A DNA stretch of 64,000 bases from Leuctra nigra (Eukaryota > Arthropoda > Insecta > Plecoptera > Leuctridae): the NCBI GenBank assembly GCA_934045905.1, contig OW203768.1:19792770-19856769 (forward strand), in the 5' to 3' direction. Positions 58,801 to 64,000 of the stretch are shown in pieces. Position numbers and translations under genes: made by a program. Below the pieces are notes generated by a model that saw only the letters and a program-made list of their open reading frames with translations, made no database searches and was not told where the DNA came from. Numbering within the stretch: the first letter of the stretch is position 1; every line of letters begins with the position of its first letter.

Positions 58801-59719
58801 CCATTCCAGCGATGAGTCTCTCTCGCTCCTGCAGAATCTCTTCCGATGACATCGCAGCGAGTTTCATCACGTTCTCTTGATGAAGCTCATCTGCTTCTGG
58901 ACTAGTCAGCACAAAACTGTGCTCTGCAAAAAAACACAAATCAAATATGTAATCTTATGGGATCAACTACCTTAGTTACTAGATGATTTAGTTTATGAAA
59001 ACACTTTTAAATACCTAATGTGTATTAAATATGCTTAGATAAAATCTCACCAATTGATTTCGAACCCTCATGTTTCTGAGTCACAAGACTCATTTCATCC
59101 ATGGGTTTCAACACGGATTTGACGGTGTTCTTTTCTAAATGTTGTGCAAAGATGCTCTTTCCTTTCCGAGCCATCTGAAAGACAATTCAGATTTATACTT
59201 GAAGGAAGTGCCAAGATAACATTTAGTAAGCAACTGGATAAGAGAAAGTCAACGGATCGAAAAATTCAACTCACAGCAGTTTTGTCAATAGTAAATGTAG
59301 ATGGAAATCCTGATTGGCTTGGCGTCATAGGCGTGACCACACCAATATCACAGTCCAATCGTTCAACCACATCACCGAGCACTCGCGAGTCTGCAACTTG
59401 TTGCGTTTGCTGAATGTCGGGAACAATGTTTGACTCTTTACTCTGCCCCTCCCGCTTTTTCCTGGATGCCTCTCGTTGACTTGCAAACATAGACTTTGTT
59501 TTCTTTGCATCCCCATCGCCTAGCAGATGGAAATAAGAGCGTTTCAATTGAATGAAAACAAAATTTTTAAAACATAACCTAGATGCTACACTTACCTTCA
59601 GCTGATTTTCGTTTATTGACAACATTAGCAGCTGGCTGCCACGATTTATTCTTCAAACACTCTTCTTGCTGTTTTAATATTGCATCTTCATCATCAGAAG
59701 GTTTGGGTCTTGTATACAT
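25854..59719 (-). CDS. RPAP1: RNA polymerase II-associated protein 1
   Basis: 21 coding exons, 1288 aa: 59596-59719, 59275-59519, 59051-59174, 58657-58923, 52707-52922, 51233-51408, 50603-50770, 38344-38510, 37722-37891, 36903-37068, 35245-35346, 34313-34601, 32823-33010, 30663-30858, 29863-30057, 29359-29516, 28494-28822, 28013-28139, 27672-27922, 26011-26156, 25854-25916. Every junction is GT-AG and the phases agree throughout. The start MYTRPKPSDDE matches the family's xxxRPKP start; an in-frame upstream ATG is rejected. GKSIFAQ (~residue 130) and HQENVMKLAAMSSEEI (~178) are the RPAP1 N-terminal domain. LQWTADLPP, ALHHHGDEPSRPGYTLQELL (~345) and LFLRFSLDD form the RPAP1 C-like region, followed by a long helical-repeat body. 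RPAP1 links RNA polymerase II to the Mediator and polymerase import/assembly machinery. The length is close to the vertebrate protein (about 1390). Intron 7 (12.1 kb) and intron 4 (5.7 kb) are packed with repeats. Confidence 0.95.
26243..27278. mobile_element. inverted-repeat element rich in GCAAGATCTTGCC, interrupted by a hAT MITE
   Basis: Left end (tgctaaaaaatcttgccaag) and right end (complement tgctgaaaaatcttggcaag) are inverted. Multiple copies of the short palindrome ggcaagatcttgcc lie inside. A hAT MITE (26315-26804) is inserted near the left end. A second tagggttggg start at 26888, without a matching right end, looks like a truncated relative. Confidence 0.7.
26315..26804. mobile_element. 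hAT-type MITE, family 2 (490 bp)
   Basis: Ends tagggatgttcaacga and complement (tgaacatcccta). Perfect 8-bp target duplication CTTTTAAG at 26307-26314 and 26805-26812. The subterminal regions are dense in aatcgatta-type strings. Confidence 0.93.
29108..29179 (+). tRNA. tRNA-like sequence (anticodon GGA), probably tRNA-derived repeat
   Basis: 72 bases fold as a type I cloverleaf: acceptor gcctcgg/tcgaggA (first pair G-A mismatched), D arm gctc-agctggta-gagc, anticodon arm tctga-ctggata-tcgga (loop anticodon GGA), variable aggtc, T arm gtggg-ttcgtgt-cccac. A box tagctcagctgg is good; in the B box the universally conserved A58 is T. GGA would be serine, but serine tRNAs have a long variable arm, so this is not a normal tRNA-Ser. 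Flanking arms ctgcaatgtgaa (29094-29105) and ttcatattgcag (29187-29198) are inverted. It lies in an RPAP1 intron, antisense to the gene. Confidence 0.55.
31894..32167. mobile_element. MITE, 'gcggaagtc' family, copy 3
   Basis: Ends ctgaggtcagaggtagg and cctctaaggtacctatcag with gcggaaggtc/gacttccgcc inside; the interior ccattacaaatatgattgga matches the other two copies. Confidence 0.7.
33041..33811 (+). mobile_element. Helitron-like repeat, copy A
   Basis: Begins (at about 33041) aacgagcgtctccttttggc and ends ggtgctcgctcatcaacgcg ... gagcgttttcctag. The right end has the common 3' terminus of the family: a short hairpin (acgc...gcgt) then ttCCTAG, resembling a Helitron CTRR end. The 5' boundary is approximate. 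Contains the 67-bp tandem array. Confidence 0.55.
33420..33687. repeat. 67-bp tandem repeat, four copies
   Basis: Four identical 67-bp units starting at 33420, 33487, 33554 and 33621 (gcgtatccgtagtctcaggt ...). The string gcgtatccgt also occurs in the Helitron-like copy D near its 3' end (54098), so the array is an expansion within the element. Confidence 0.95.
34847..34989. mobile_element. small foldback MITE
   Basis: Left arm ggatattctaaatttccttg and right arm (caagggaatttagaatagcc) are inverted, continuing through tcgtctcgtatca. 143 bp, no coding content. Confidence 0.78.
35415..35552. mobile_element. hairpin element with ggccgagaaagac core
   Basis: ttctgttaggccgagaaaga pairs with the complement (tctttctcggcctagcagaa) around a 27-base loop, and weaker arms continue outward (gtcagt/actgac, tgaactctc/gagagttca). 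It overlaps no exon; exon 11 of RPAP1 ends at 35346. Confidence 0.7.
35831..36359. mobile_element. TTAA-flanked MITE (piggyBac-type target)
   Basis: Outer ends ggtgctgcaagcgcgagcg and (complement) ggtgatactagcgctcgg are related; TTAA flanks both sides (35827-35830 and 36360-36363). Inner inverted arms (gcgatacgattgga, aaacttagggttatc and complements) are longer and better conserved. Confidence 0.75.
36380..36700 (-). mobile_element. Helitron-like repeat, fragment E
   Basis: Starts ctaggaaaacgctcagtgta, the reverse complement of the family's 3' end, and follows copy B through acaagacgattttctctgca, ctctggatgaat and gactgattgggcttc. The 5' part is lost. Confidence 0.65.
38934..40839. mobile_element. 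hAT-type element (1906 bp) carrying a nested Helitron-like copy
   Basis: Ends caggcgcgtaggaa and ttcctacgcgcctg are exact inverted repeats. GGGAGGTG is duplicated on both sides (38926-38933 and 40840-40847). The interior has repeated ggccccgcaggg strings (three copies, 39050-39360) and gggggggtcag repeats at the right. Copy B of the Helitron-like family (39391-40411) is inserted inside. The host sequence on each side is minisatellite-like (agagagttggggaggtg | gggaggtgaagagttagg). Confidence 0.9.
39391..40411 (-). mobile_element. Helitron-like repeat, copy B
   Basis: Minus-strand copy: starts ctaggaaaacgctcagtgta (complement of the 3' end) and finishes with agtgccataagagtaccgtg ... gcgctcgctcaat (complement of the 5' end). 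Nearly a mirror copy of C (44685-45686). The short open frame 39497-39679 is shared with C but has no recognisable motif. Confidence 0.65.
40951..44150. repeat. 142-bp minisatellite
   Basis: About 18 consecutive near-identical 142-bp units are phased on tgtactatccgtgttcagat (starts 41461, 41603, 41745, 41887 ... 43871). One unit has a 4-bp deletion. Degenerate units lie on the left (40951-41460) and right (to ~44150). The unit is G-rich on the plus strand, with repeated agagttaggg and gttagggggtgg strings. Homogeneity implies recent amplification or gene conversion. It lies in the 12-kb intron of RPAP1 and is not coding. Confidence 0.96.
41142..41288. mobile_element. 147-bp MITE inside the minisatellite flank
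   Basis: cacactgggttgcaac and gttgcaacccagtgtg are exact 16-bp inverted ends. The interior is unlike the minisatellite unit. Confidence 0.85.
44685..45686 (+). mobile_element. Helitron-like repeat, copy C
   Basis: Begins attgagcgagcgtcaccacg ... ttatggcactttctctgtg, and ends tgctcgctcatcaacgcgtt, acactgagcgttttcctag. Contains gattggttcaaatttaaa strings repeated in all copies. Inverted relative to copy B across the minisatellite. Confidence 0.7.
45687..46817. other. RPAP1 intron 7, unassigned part
   Basis: AT-rich intronic DNA. No gene, tandem repeat or paired ends recognised. Confidence 0.5.
46826..47576. mobile_element. hAT-type foldback MITE (751 bp)
   Basis: Almost the whole element is one palindrome: about 350-bp arms starting cacggcctcctttataagtt and ending with the complement, around a ~60-base centre near 47190. 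ATGTGGAG is duplicated exactly on both sides (46818-46825, 47577-47584). No coding content. Confidence 0.93.
47708..48397. mobile_element. TA-flanked MITE, Tigger/pogo-like ends (690 bp)
   Basis: Ends ccgtattaactcgtgtataa and complement ttatacacgagttaatacgg; TA on both sides (47706-47707 and 48398-48399). gcgtcttatacacg occurs four times inside. Termini of this type are known from Tc1/mariner/pogo elements. Confidence 0.88.
48981..49654. mobile_element. TA-flanked MITE with cagtggaacct ends (674 bp)
   Basis: Ends cagtggaacctcgttagtac and complement (aaagaggttccactg), flanked by TA (48979-48980, 49655-49656). Many internal aacgtacta strings in both orientations. CAGTGGAACCTC termini are typical of Tc1/mariner-pogo elements. 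Confidence 0.88.
49747..50572. mobile_element. hAT-type non-autonomous element, family 1 (826 bp)
   Basis: Starts tagggttgtgcgaacc and ends ggttcgcacacccctа-type sequence (ggttcgcacaccccta). Perfect 8-bp duplication TTCTTCGC at 49739-49746 and 50573-50580. Same family as 24547-25714 (gaaccgaacctcgaaccgaa near the left end). It ends only 31 bases before the boundary of RPAP1 exon 7 (50603). Confidence 0.9.
52235..52520 (-). mobile_element. tRNA-derived SINE
   Basis: The minus strand starts with a tRNA-like head (52448-52520) with A box tggctgagtggtta and a canonical B box ggttcgattcc. A conserved body follows (cccagcatttgcc-, cggtcgtggcc-, taacgtcgcact-like strings on the plus strand) and an ATC/GAT-rich tail near 52300. 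Bodies containing gggctttaacgtcgcac are widespread arthropod SINEs. Confidence 0.72.
53036..53165 (-). mobile_element. SINE tail with (GAT/GAA)n microsatellite
   Basis: A long (gatgat)(gaagat) tract from 53047 to about 53115 is followed by gtgggaaggaagcagttgtgg, the SINE body string. Truncated copy. Confidence 0.55.
53219..54148 (+). mobile_element. Helitron-like repeat, copy D
   Basis: Starts ttattgagcgagcgtcacca, passes through cactttctctgtgtgtgtg and tcgatctgaaattttgcaca, ends gtgctcgctcatcaacgcgt ... cagagcgttttcctag. More diverged than B and C. Confidence 0.65.
54180..55070. repeat. tcacgcac-rich repetitive region
   Basis: About four tandem units of ~44 bp (cacgctcacgcacactcacg + catgaaatagattttctagt) lie between 54250 and 54420. 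Further cgctcacgca strings occur at 54185-54240 and 54965-55060. Possibly the two subterminal regions of one decayed DNA transposon, but clear ends are not seen. Confidence 0.6.
55189..55530. repeat. direct repeat of gggtggacgg-tatcctccctg
   Basis: The block agtgggtggacg ... ggtatcctccctgaaaaaga, gtggggacgtgtccgcc occurs at 55192-55240 and again at 55472-55522. Between them is a gggggtttgggggaagggcc string resembling 21585-21615. Confidence 0.65.
55669..56948. mobile_element. TA-flanked DNA transposon with 200-bp inverted ends and a tRNA-like core
   Basis: Left arm 55669-55868 and right arm 56749-56948 are almost exact inverted repeats (I see one clear mismatch). Ends tcccagaaaaaaacactccg / complement. 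TA on both sides (55667-55668, 56949-56950), as for Tc1/mariner-type insertion. No transposase frame. The 880-bp centre carries a tRNA-like sequence at 56148-56224. Confidence 0.92.
56148..56224 (+). tRNA. tRNA-like sequence (loop GGC) inside a transposon
   Basis: Acceptor ccgatcg pairs over seven bases with cggtcgg; D arm gctc-agttggta-gagc; anticodon arm ctcgc-ccggcaa-gtgag (GGC at the anticodon position, but C instead of U33); T arm ccaag-ttcgtgc-cccgg has two mismatches. A box tagctcagttgg is good; the B box has T for A58, as in 29108-29179. Four rather than two bases separate acceptor and D stem. Flanked by exact inverted 10-mers gtgtgttgtg (56122-56131) and cacaacacac (56232-56241). More likely a tRNA-derived element than a working tRNA. 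Confidence 0.5.
57100..58310. repeat. 118-bp tandem array with tgacgtcacttccggt, plus decayed units
   Basis: Five well-conserved 118-bp units (tgacgtca at 57146, 57264, 57382, 57500, 57618) are followed by decayed copies near 57763, 57787, 57903, 58058 and 58170. Each unit has aatcggtacagccgtttt, tgacgtcacttccggtttt and aatggcggccgaaaataatg. The unit is not a multiple of three; overlapping open frames on the minus strand are a by-product. In RPAP1 intron 4. Confidence 0.93.
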
Positions 59720-59804
59720 CGTAAATAAAACACAATTAAAAAATACGAAAATGTTGACAGCTCTCGTAATGTCCTTGACAACTTGTTGCCGTTGCCGCGA
59801 AACT

Positions 59805-60290
59805 TTTAAATGTGGTTGGCCACCCTGCATTGGTTTTCCATTTAAGCGGGCTTTTTTAAAACGTCCATAGATCCATCTCTTTCAACAGAAAGAACTTGGT
59901 GCTCATTATTACATAAATAAGTTGGGTCAGTCACAACGAATCAATAATTTCATTTTAGAAATGCTAAGTAAATTTGTCATATCTTTTGTGATAACAGGAA
60001 AGGGAATTTGATCTGGGTGCGATTATATAAGTGATAAGTTTCCTCGTCACGGTGATAAGCTTCTCAACGCAATGTCATTCACGACCTTCTGAGGAGCTTG
60101 TCACCGTGACAAGGAGAGCTATCACTTATGGAATCCCACCCCAGGACTATGATAGGTACTAATTAATACACATTTCATTGAATTACACATACATTTTGTA
60201 CTTTATTTAAACCTGCTGTTCAGATTACTAATTGTAGGTAGGTAGTAACTAATTCGTAAAAAAACAATTTTGTAAAGTAGCAAGATACTG
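59805..60290. repeat. direct repeat copy 1 (flanks the hAT-derived gene, RPAP1 side)
   Basis: Three collinear blocks match 63080-63665 in the same orientation: tggttggccaccctgcattgg with nearby ttttttaaaacg; gataacaggaaagggaattt; and actttatttaaacctgctgt ... attttgtaaag. Diverged, with different insertions in each copy. Confidence 0.6.
60013..60142. mobile_element. hairpin MITE, 130 bp
   Basis: tgggtgcgattatataagtg and gtcacggtgataagcttctc on the left are the imperfect complements of the right half (gagcttgtcaccgtgac, cttatggaatcccacccca). It interrupts direct repeat copy 1. Confidence 0.78.
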
Positions 60291-60902
60291 GGCTATTTGA
60301 TCAATTATAAAATAGATAATGTAGCCATAGAATGTAAGAACAAAGCTGATCTTTAACCAAATACTGTCTACATAAAGGACAATTTGACGTTAAACTGTGA
60401 ACCAAAATACTTGTCAGCAAATTCGTCCCACAAATTTGAGTCCTAAACATCAGTGGTCCTAATCGAGCTCACAAAAGGCACATCATAATATGATATAAAG
60501 TAGTTCAATTATATTTAAAATATTAGCAATTCAAGAATTGTAAGTTTCAGCATAAACTATTAATTTAACAAAAAGGCTAATAAGTATTAGTAAATAATGA
60601 GATACCAAGAACATTGGTTCAATCACCATCTTAATCCATCATAATCATCCATCTTAATTTGTAGAAATTTAAACTTAGTGATAAATGCAGATTTGAAACA
60701 TAGCTGATTGTTTCAAGAGGTAAGTTTGATTGGACGATGAGGATGTAGCTGTAACCACCACGGGTCTGAAAACAAGAATTGGGAGCAATCAAGCAAGAGC
60801 AGTACAAGGGTATCAACTCTTTCCCAATGTTGAGTAAAATTAAATTTAAGTGAACTATCAACTTCACACTCACCTTCTTTCCTTCAAATAGTTCCTTTCA
60901 AG

Positions 60903-62711
60903 CTATTTAAATATAAATTTCTCCTTCGATTCCAATTTGACAAATTCCTCGGTCACAAGGGCTTTATAGTCAGGCCGTTCTTGAATGAGGTGCATGAATT
61001 CCTGCTCGATGAATAGAAAAGCCATATTTTCCAACCACTCTTGATTCTCTGTTGGTCGACTATACGAATCAATTCTCCTGATGGTTGAAAAGTATTCACT
61101 TTCAAATGTCAATGCGCACGGGAGAGTCAGATACAGTGATGCCAGCTTGTAAACTTCTGCCAAACTGTTGATTCCACGTGAACGGAAGTATGCTACGAGT
61201 TCGTGCGGCAGTTTGTTTTGAAATTCTTGCTTTCCATACAATATGCACAGTTCCTTACGCAATCGTTCAAAGTCGAAGAATGTTGGGTAGGTCTCTTGGA
61301 GAACTGTGAAGGATGATTCAGGGAAGGTATCGTTATACTCGACAAACTTTTCAGGATCCAACAGAGCAATGAACTCCAGTTGCTTCAGTGACGAAAAGCG
61401 AGTAGTGAGTTGATCTGTAATGACTCCAATTATATCAGAAAATATCTTCGGCCAAACATCTTTGCACTCTTCTTCACTACGTCTTGGCTCCCTAGGCTCC
61501 CTGTCCAGATCGCATTCTGCTATCTTCAGTTTTACTTGGCCGTAAATTTCTTCAAAATTATTGGACTCGGAGGCTACCGCGGCTTTCGTTGCTTGTACTT
61601 TTTCATAACACTGCTGCGTGTTGAACTGATTGGTTTTAAGATGGTTATTCAACTCGTCGGTGTGTTCAAATAAAATCCCAAATACCTTCAGTATAAAGCA
61701 GTCTTCAGAATTGGTTAGGTTGTATAGAAGCCAACTGGCAGCACCCGTAGTACCGGAGCGCCAATGCCAATCATCAGGATTTTTCGCGATGTCGTCACAA
61801 AAGTCAATGAATTGGCGAAGGAAGTCCCAGACGGTGTTTTTCTTCATCGGTGAAGTTAGCCACATTGAAGGTGGAACGTCTGGCAACACTTGAGTGATGA
61901 ACGTTTTAAATCTATGACTCCTTAGAGGGTACTTAGAAAAAAAATCATGTAGTTCCCTACTTAAGCTATCACGACATTCTTTTACTTCGGAACATGCGTC
62001 TTCCATGACCTTACTGAGTTCAAGTTCCGAGCAGTTGACAACTAACGCTGTTGGATATTTCTTCACAACTCGAGCACAAATGTCTTGCAGATAACTGGCA
62101 CCAACATTACCGTCGTAAGATTGTGCTACGAGTTTATCACCTAGTTGAAATTTGTCAATAATTTTAACAATATGATTAAGCAAGTCATCTGCAGTTCTGA
62201 TTGACATGCGATCGGCATAGCCAACAAATCTCTCTTTCAATTTGCAATCTTTTGCAACGTAACGAAGAACGGTTGTAATTTTCCAGTCGCAGTCCCCATA
62301 TCCTGGTGTTTGGTAAAGAATAATGGCGACAAAAGGGGCATCATTAACTTCTTGTTTAATTGCATTTGTAACTACAGTGGCAAGAGATTTCAAAAGGTCT
62401 TTCAGTACTGGCAATGAAGCTGTATCATAGTCAGCAATTTGAAAGCTCTCTCCATGCAATGGATCAATCACACAAAACAGTTCGTGTGTGCTTTTATAAA
62501 GTGAGCTTACTACAGCTGTAACACTATTTGCATTATTAGCATCCTCTTCATCAGTAGAGTAGTCACGTTCTTGTTCAACCGTAGCCACGAAAGTAGCAAG
62601 ACAAATCAATTTGTCTAAAACTAACCTGTTCTTCGACACCATTTGATTGTGTTCATCCACTTCCATTCCTTCCTCTTCCTCCAGTACCTGTTCCTCTTCT
62701 GACGTCTCCAT
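60903..62711 (-). CDS. hAT-transposase-derived protein, probably domesticated
   Basis: 602 codons, one exon, ATG at 62711, TAG at 60903. An acidic N-terminus (~residues 1-60) has no BED or TTF zinc finger. A hAT core follows: VAIILYQT ... TTVLRYVAKD, KERFVGYADR (~130-170), KLVAQSYDGNVG (D200), DWHWRSGTTGAASWLLYN (~314-331), then a long helical insert. The C-terminal hAT dimerisation region is LYLTLPCALTFESEYFSTIR ... RRIDSY (~527-550) through NMAFLFIEQEFMHLI. Aligned from memory to ZMYM1-like and DUF4371 relatives, the first catalytic Asp (IxADET) is Tyr133, the second is retained (D200), and Glu of ERSFS is Ser538. The frame is intact although catalysis looks lost, which favours a host role in DNA binding or dimerisation rather than transposition. 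Lies upstream of RPAP1 on the same strand, between direct repeats. Confidence 0.82.
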   Translation of the reverse strand: METSEEEQVLEEEEGMEVDEHNQMVSKNRLVLDKLICLATFVATVEQERDYSTDEEDANNANSVTAVVSSLYKSTHELFCVIDPLHGESFQIADYDTASLPVLKDLLKSLATVVTNAIKQEVNDAPFVAIILYQTPGYGDCDWKITTVLRYVAKDCKLKERFVGYADRMSIRTADDLLNHIVKIIDKFQLGDKLVAQSYDGNVGASYLQDICARVVKKYPTALVVNCSELELSKVMEDACSEVKECRDSLSRELHDFFSKYPLRSHRFKTFITQVLPDVPPSMWLTSPMKKNTVWDFLRQFIDFCDDIAKNPDDWHWRSGTTGAASWLLYNLTNSEDCFILKVFGILFEHTDELNNHLKTNQFNTQQCYEKVQATKAAVASESNNFEEIYGQVKLKIAECDLDREPREPRRSEEECKDVWPKIFSDIIGVITDQLTTRFSSLKQLEFIALLDPEKFVEYNDTFPESSFTVLQETYPTFFDFERLRKELCILYGKQEFQNKLPHELVAYFRSRGINSLAEVYKLASLYLTLPCALTFESEYFSTIRRIDSYSRPTENQEWLENMAFLFIEQEFMHLIQERPDYKALVTEEFVKLESKEKFIFK

Positions 62712-63079
62712 TTTAATCGAAGTGCTGGCTCTGAATTAGTTGCTTGTATTTCGCATTGAATTGAGGGTTATTTACTAATACTTTTCATACCATGCAACAC
62801 GTGCTGAAGCGGGAGCGCCTTTCAGTCCAATCCTGAACATTAACCTAAAACTTGTCGTTCATCGCCCTCTGCAAACTTCAAGTATAGACCATAAGATTGT
62901 TTACGCTCATATTTCTTCTAATTCTTTAGTCTACTAACTAAATAAAAGTATGAACCCACAAGAAAACGCCCTAAACAAAACAACAACGTCTTCTGCCTGC
63001 TTCCTTCTTTTACCTGTTGCTTTGGTTGCCTTGTGAGTTGTGAACCCCTGAACTAACCTTGAACTGCTTGAACCACCTA

Positions 63080-63665
63080 ATTTGGTTGGCCATCCTGCAT
63101 GGTTTAGCGCCTTTTTTTAAAACGCCAGCAGATATAAACAAAAATCTTTTCTGTCAAGTGTTGCTTCCTGCATAAATTGGCTTATCAAGAGTACTGTTGT
63201 GCTCGAGCACAACAGTAAGAAGAAGGAACAAGATGATTGTATACCTACTTTCCTTTATGCAGTAATTGAAGAGGATTTAAGAGACCTCTAATCCCATAAG
63301 ATTGGGATTCATCAGCAATTTAATAAATGACATTGCAGAAAATTAATCACATTTAGCCTCAAGCTTTTCTTCTACCTAAGCAAGTATACTAAAAATGGTG
63401 CATACTTTGTTTATTTTATTTATTGCACTTGTAAGATAGGTACCTATACGTACCTAGGTAATGAAAGAAAAAAAACACTTTTAATTGATTTTGGGATAAC
63501 AAGAAGGGAGATTTGTTCAGGGCTAAAATAACACTCAAAAATTTCTCTAAGTTACGGTAGATATCCTGCACTTTATTTAATCTTGTTGTTGAGATTAGGT
63601 AATAATTGGAACTGGAACTAATTGTATAATAATTATAGTAAGTAAAATACATTTTGTAAAGGGAC
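63080..63665. repeat. direct repeat copy 2 (upstream of the hAT-derived gene)
   Basis: tttggttggccatcctgcatgg with ttttttaaaacg (63083-63125), gggataacaagaagggagat (63492) and cactttatttaatcttgttg ... attttgtaaag (63569-63661) match 59805-60290 in order and orientation. Confidence 0.6.
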
Positions 63666-64000
63666 TGTTCATAAAGTATGTCACGCAAAATAGGTCACTT
63701 TTTTACCCCCCTACCCCTTGTAACACTTTAGACAAACCCCCCTAAAAAGTATGTCACACCTGCAGACCCCCCCCCCCCCTACAAAAACACAAATTTTCAC
63801 TAGTTATTGATTTATTGCAAAAAAAATATTGAAAGATGAGAAAACACAAAACTTGATACCTAAGTAATGATTTATTGCAAAATATTATATTCAAAGATTG
63901 AGAAAATTCTCATTAGGGATTTTCTTGAGAATTCCACAAGAATAGTCATCTCCAAAAGAGAGGGAAAATTCAAATCTCAGTTGAGAATAATAAATGTGTT
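63662..64000. mobile_element. partial DNA-transposon-like repeat (right end outside the window)
   Basis: gactgttcataaagtatgtc, followed by poly-C stretches and a second aaagtatgtcacacc, is a pattern of dispersed arthropod DNA transposon ends. Below it ttattgatttattgcaaaa is repeated twice (63805, 63869). Confidence 0.4.

Larger units (their letters stand above)
59720..60902. promoter_or_regulatory. region upstream of RPAP1, including a duplicated block
   Basis: Only 86 bases separate the RPAP1 ATG (59719) from a block beginning near 59805 that recurs at 63080. No obvious TATA box. The MITE at 60013-60142 interrupts this copy. The rest, up to the stop codon of the hAT-derived gene, shows no gene. 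Confidence 0.45.
62712..64000. promoter_or_regulatory. region upstream of the hAT-derived gene
   Basis: Contains direct repeat copy 2 and, at the right edge, an incomplete DNA-transposon-like repeat. On the minus strand an AGGTAAAA-like donor near 63020 and a ttcag acceptor near 62735 could define a 5' UTR intron; this is speculative. ctcgagcacaacag at 63203 is a small palindrome (ctgttgtgctcgagcacaacag). Confidence 0.35.

Noticed and set aside
59579..59830. Upstream in-frame ATG for RPAP1 at 59830
   Set aside because: The family begins at an xxxRPKP motif, which matches the ATG at 59719; the extra 37 residues overlap the promoter-like duplicated block.
60290..63080. hAT-derived gene plus flanking direct repeats interpreted as an LTR element
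   Set aside because: The flanking repeats are diverged, interrupted by a MITE, contain no LTR termini or target duplication that I can see, and the internal frame is a DDE-type transposase relative rather than gag or pol.

Overview
This window is eukaryotic nuclear DNA, almost certainly from an arthropod and most likely an insect with a large, transposon-rich genome. The reasons are split genes with GT-AG introns, AT-rich introns, abundant MITEs, tRNA-derived SINEs and recurrent short strings such as taggtacctac. A hemipteran would fit, but I cannot fix the order or species from sequence alone. There are no bacterial operon features.

Four host genes are supported. (1) A plus-strand DUF389 membrane-protein gene (exons 5655-17493; its 5' end lies outside the window or in exons I could not find). 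(2) A plus-strand RIB43A-type ciliary microtubule inner protein gene (20230-23967, three exons, 338 aa). (3) A minus-strand RPAP1 gene spanning 34 kb (59719 down to 25854) in 21 coding exons; I followed the reading phase through every junction and the exons sum to 1288 codons plus stop. (4) A minus-strand intron-less 602-codon gene (62711-60903) derived from a hAT-superfamily transposase, apparently missing two of three catalytic acidic residues. Genes 2 and 3 are convergent; genes 3 and 4 are tandem on the minus strand.

Most of the rest is mobile or repetitive DNA. The DUF389 gene contains an LTR retrotransposon with nearly identical LTRs (8894-12514) that keeps gag and protease but has lost reverse transcriptase, RNase H and most of integrase. 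It sits inside an older non-LTR element, with a 4-bp target duplication. RPAP1 introns hold a 142-bp minisatellite of about 18 near-identical units (about 41.3-44.0 kb) flanked by two inverted copies of a roughly 1-kb repeat whose 3' end looks like a Helitron. They also hold several hAT-type elements with perfect 8-bp target duplications (24547-25714 lies just downstream of RPAP1; 26315-26804, 38934-40839, 46826-47576 and 49747-50572 lie inside it), TA-flanked Tc1/mariner-type MITEs, a TTAA-flanked MITE and a 1280-bp TA-flanked element with 200-bp inverted ends carrying a tRNA-like sequence.

The most interesting points are: (a) the hAT-derived gene lies between diverged direct repeats (about 59.8-60.3 kb and 63.1-63.7 kb); one copy is immediately upstream of RPAP1 and the other is upstream of the hAT-derived gene in the same orientation, which suggests promoter acquisition by segmental duplication; (b) two tRNA-like sequences share the same non-canonical T-loop change and each lies inside short inverted arms; (c) splice junctions of the DUF389 gene have been tandemly duplicated (eight copies of a 3' splice site plus exon start, two copies of a 5' splice site).
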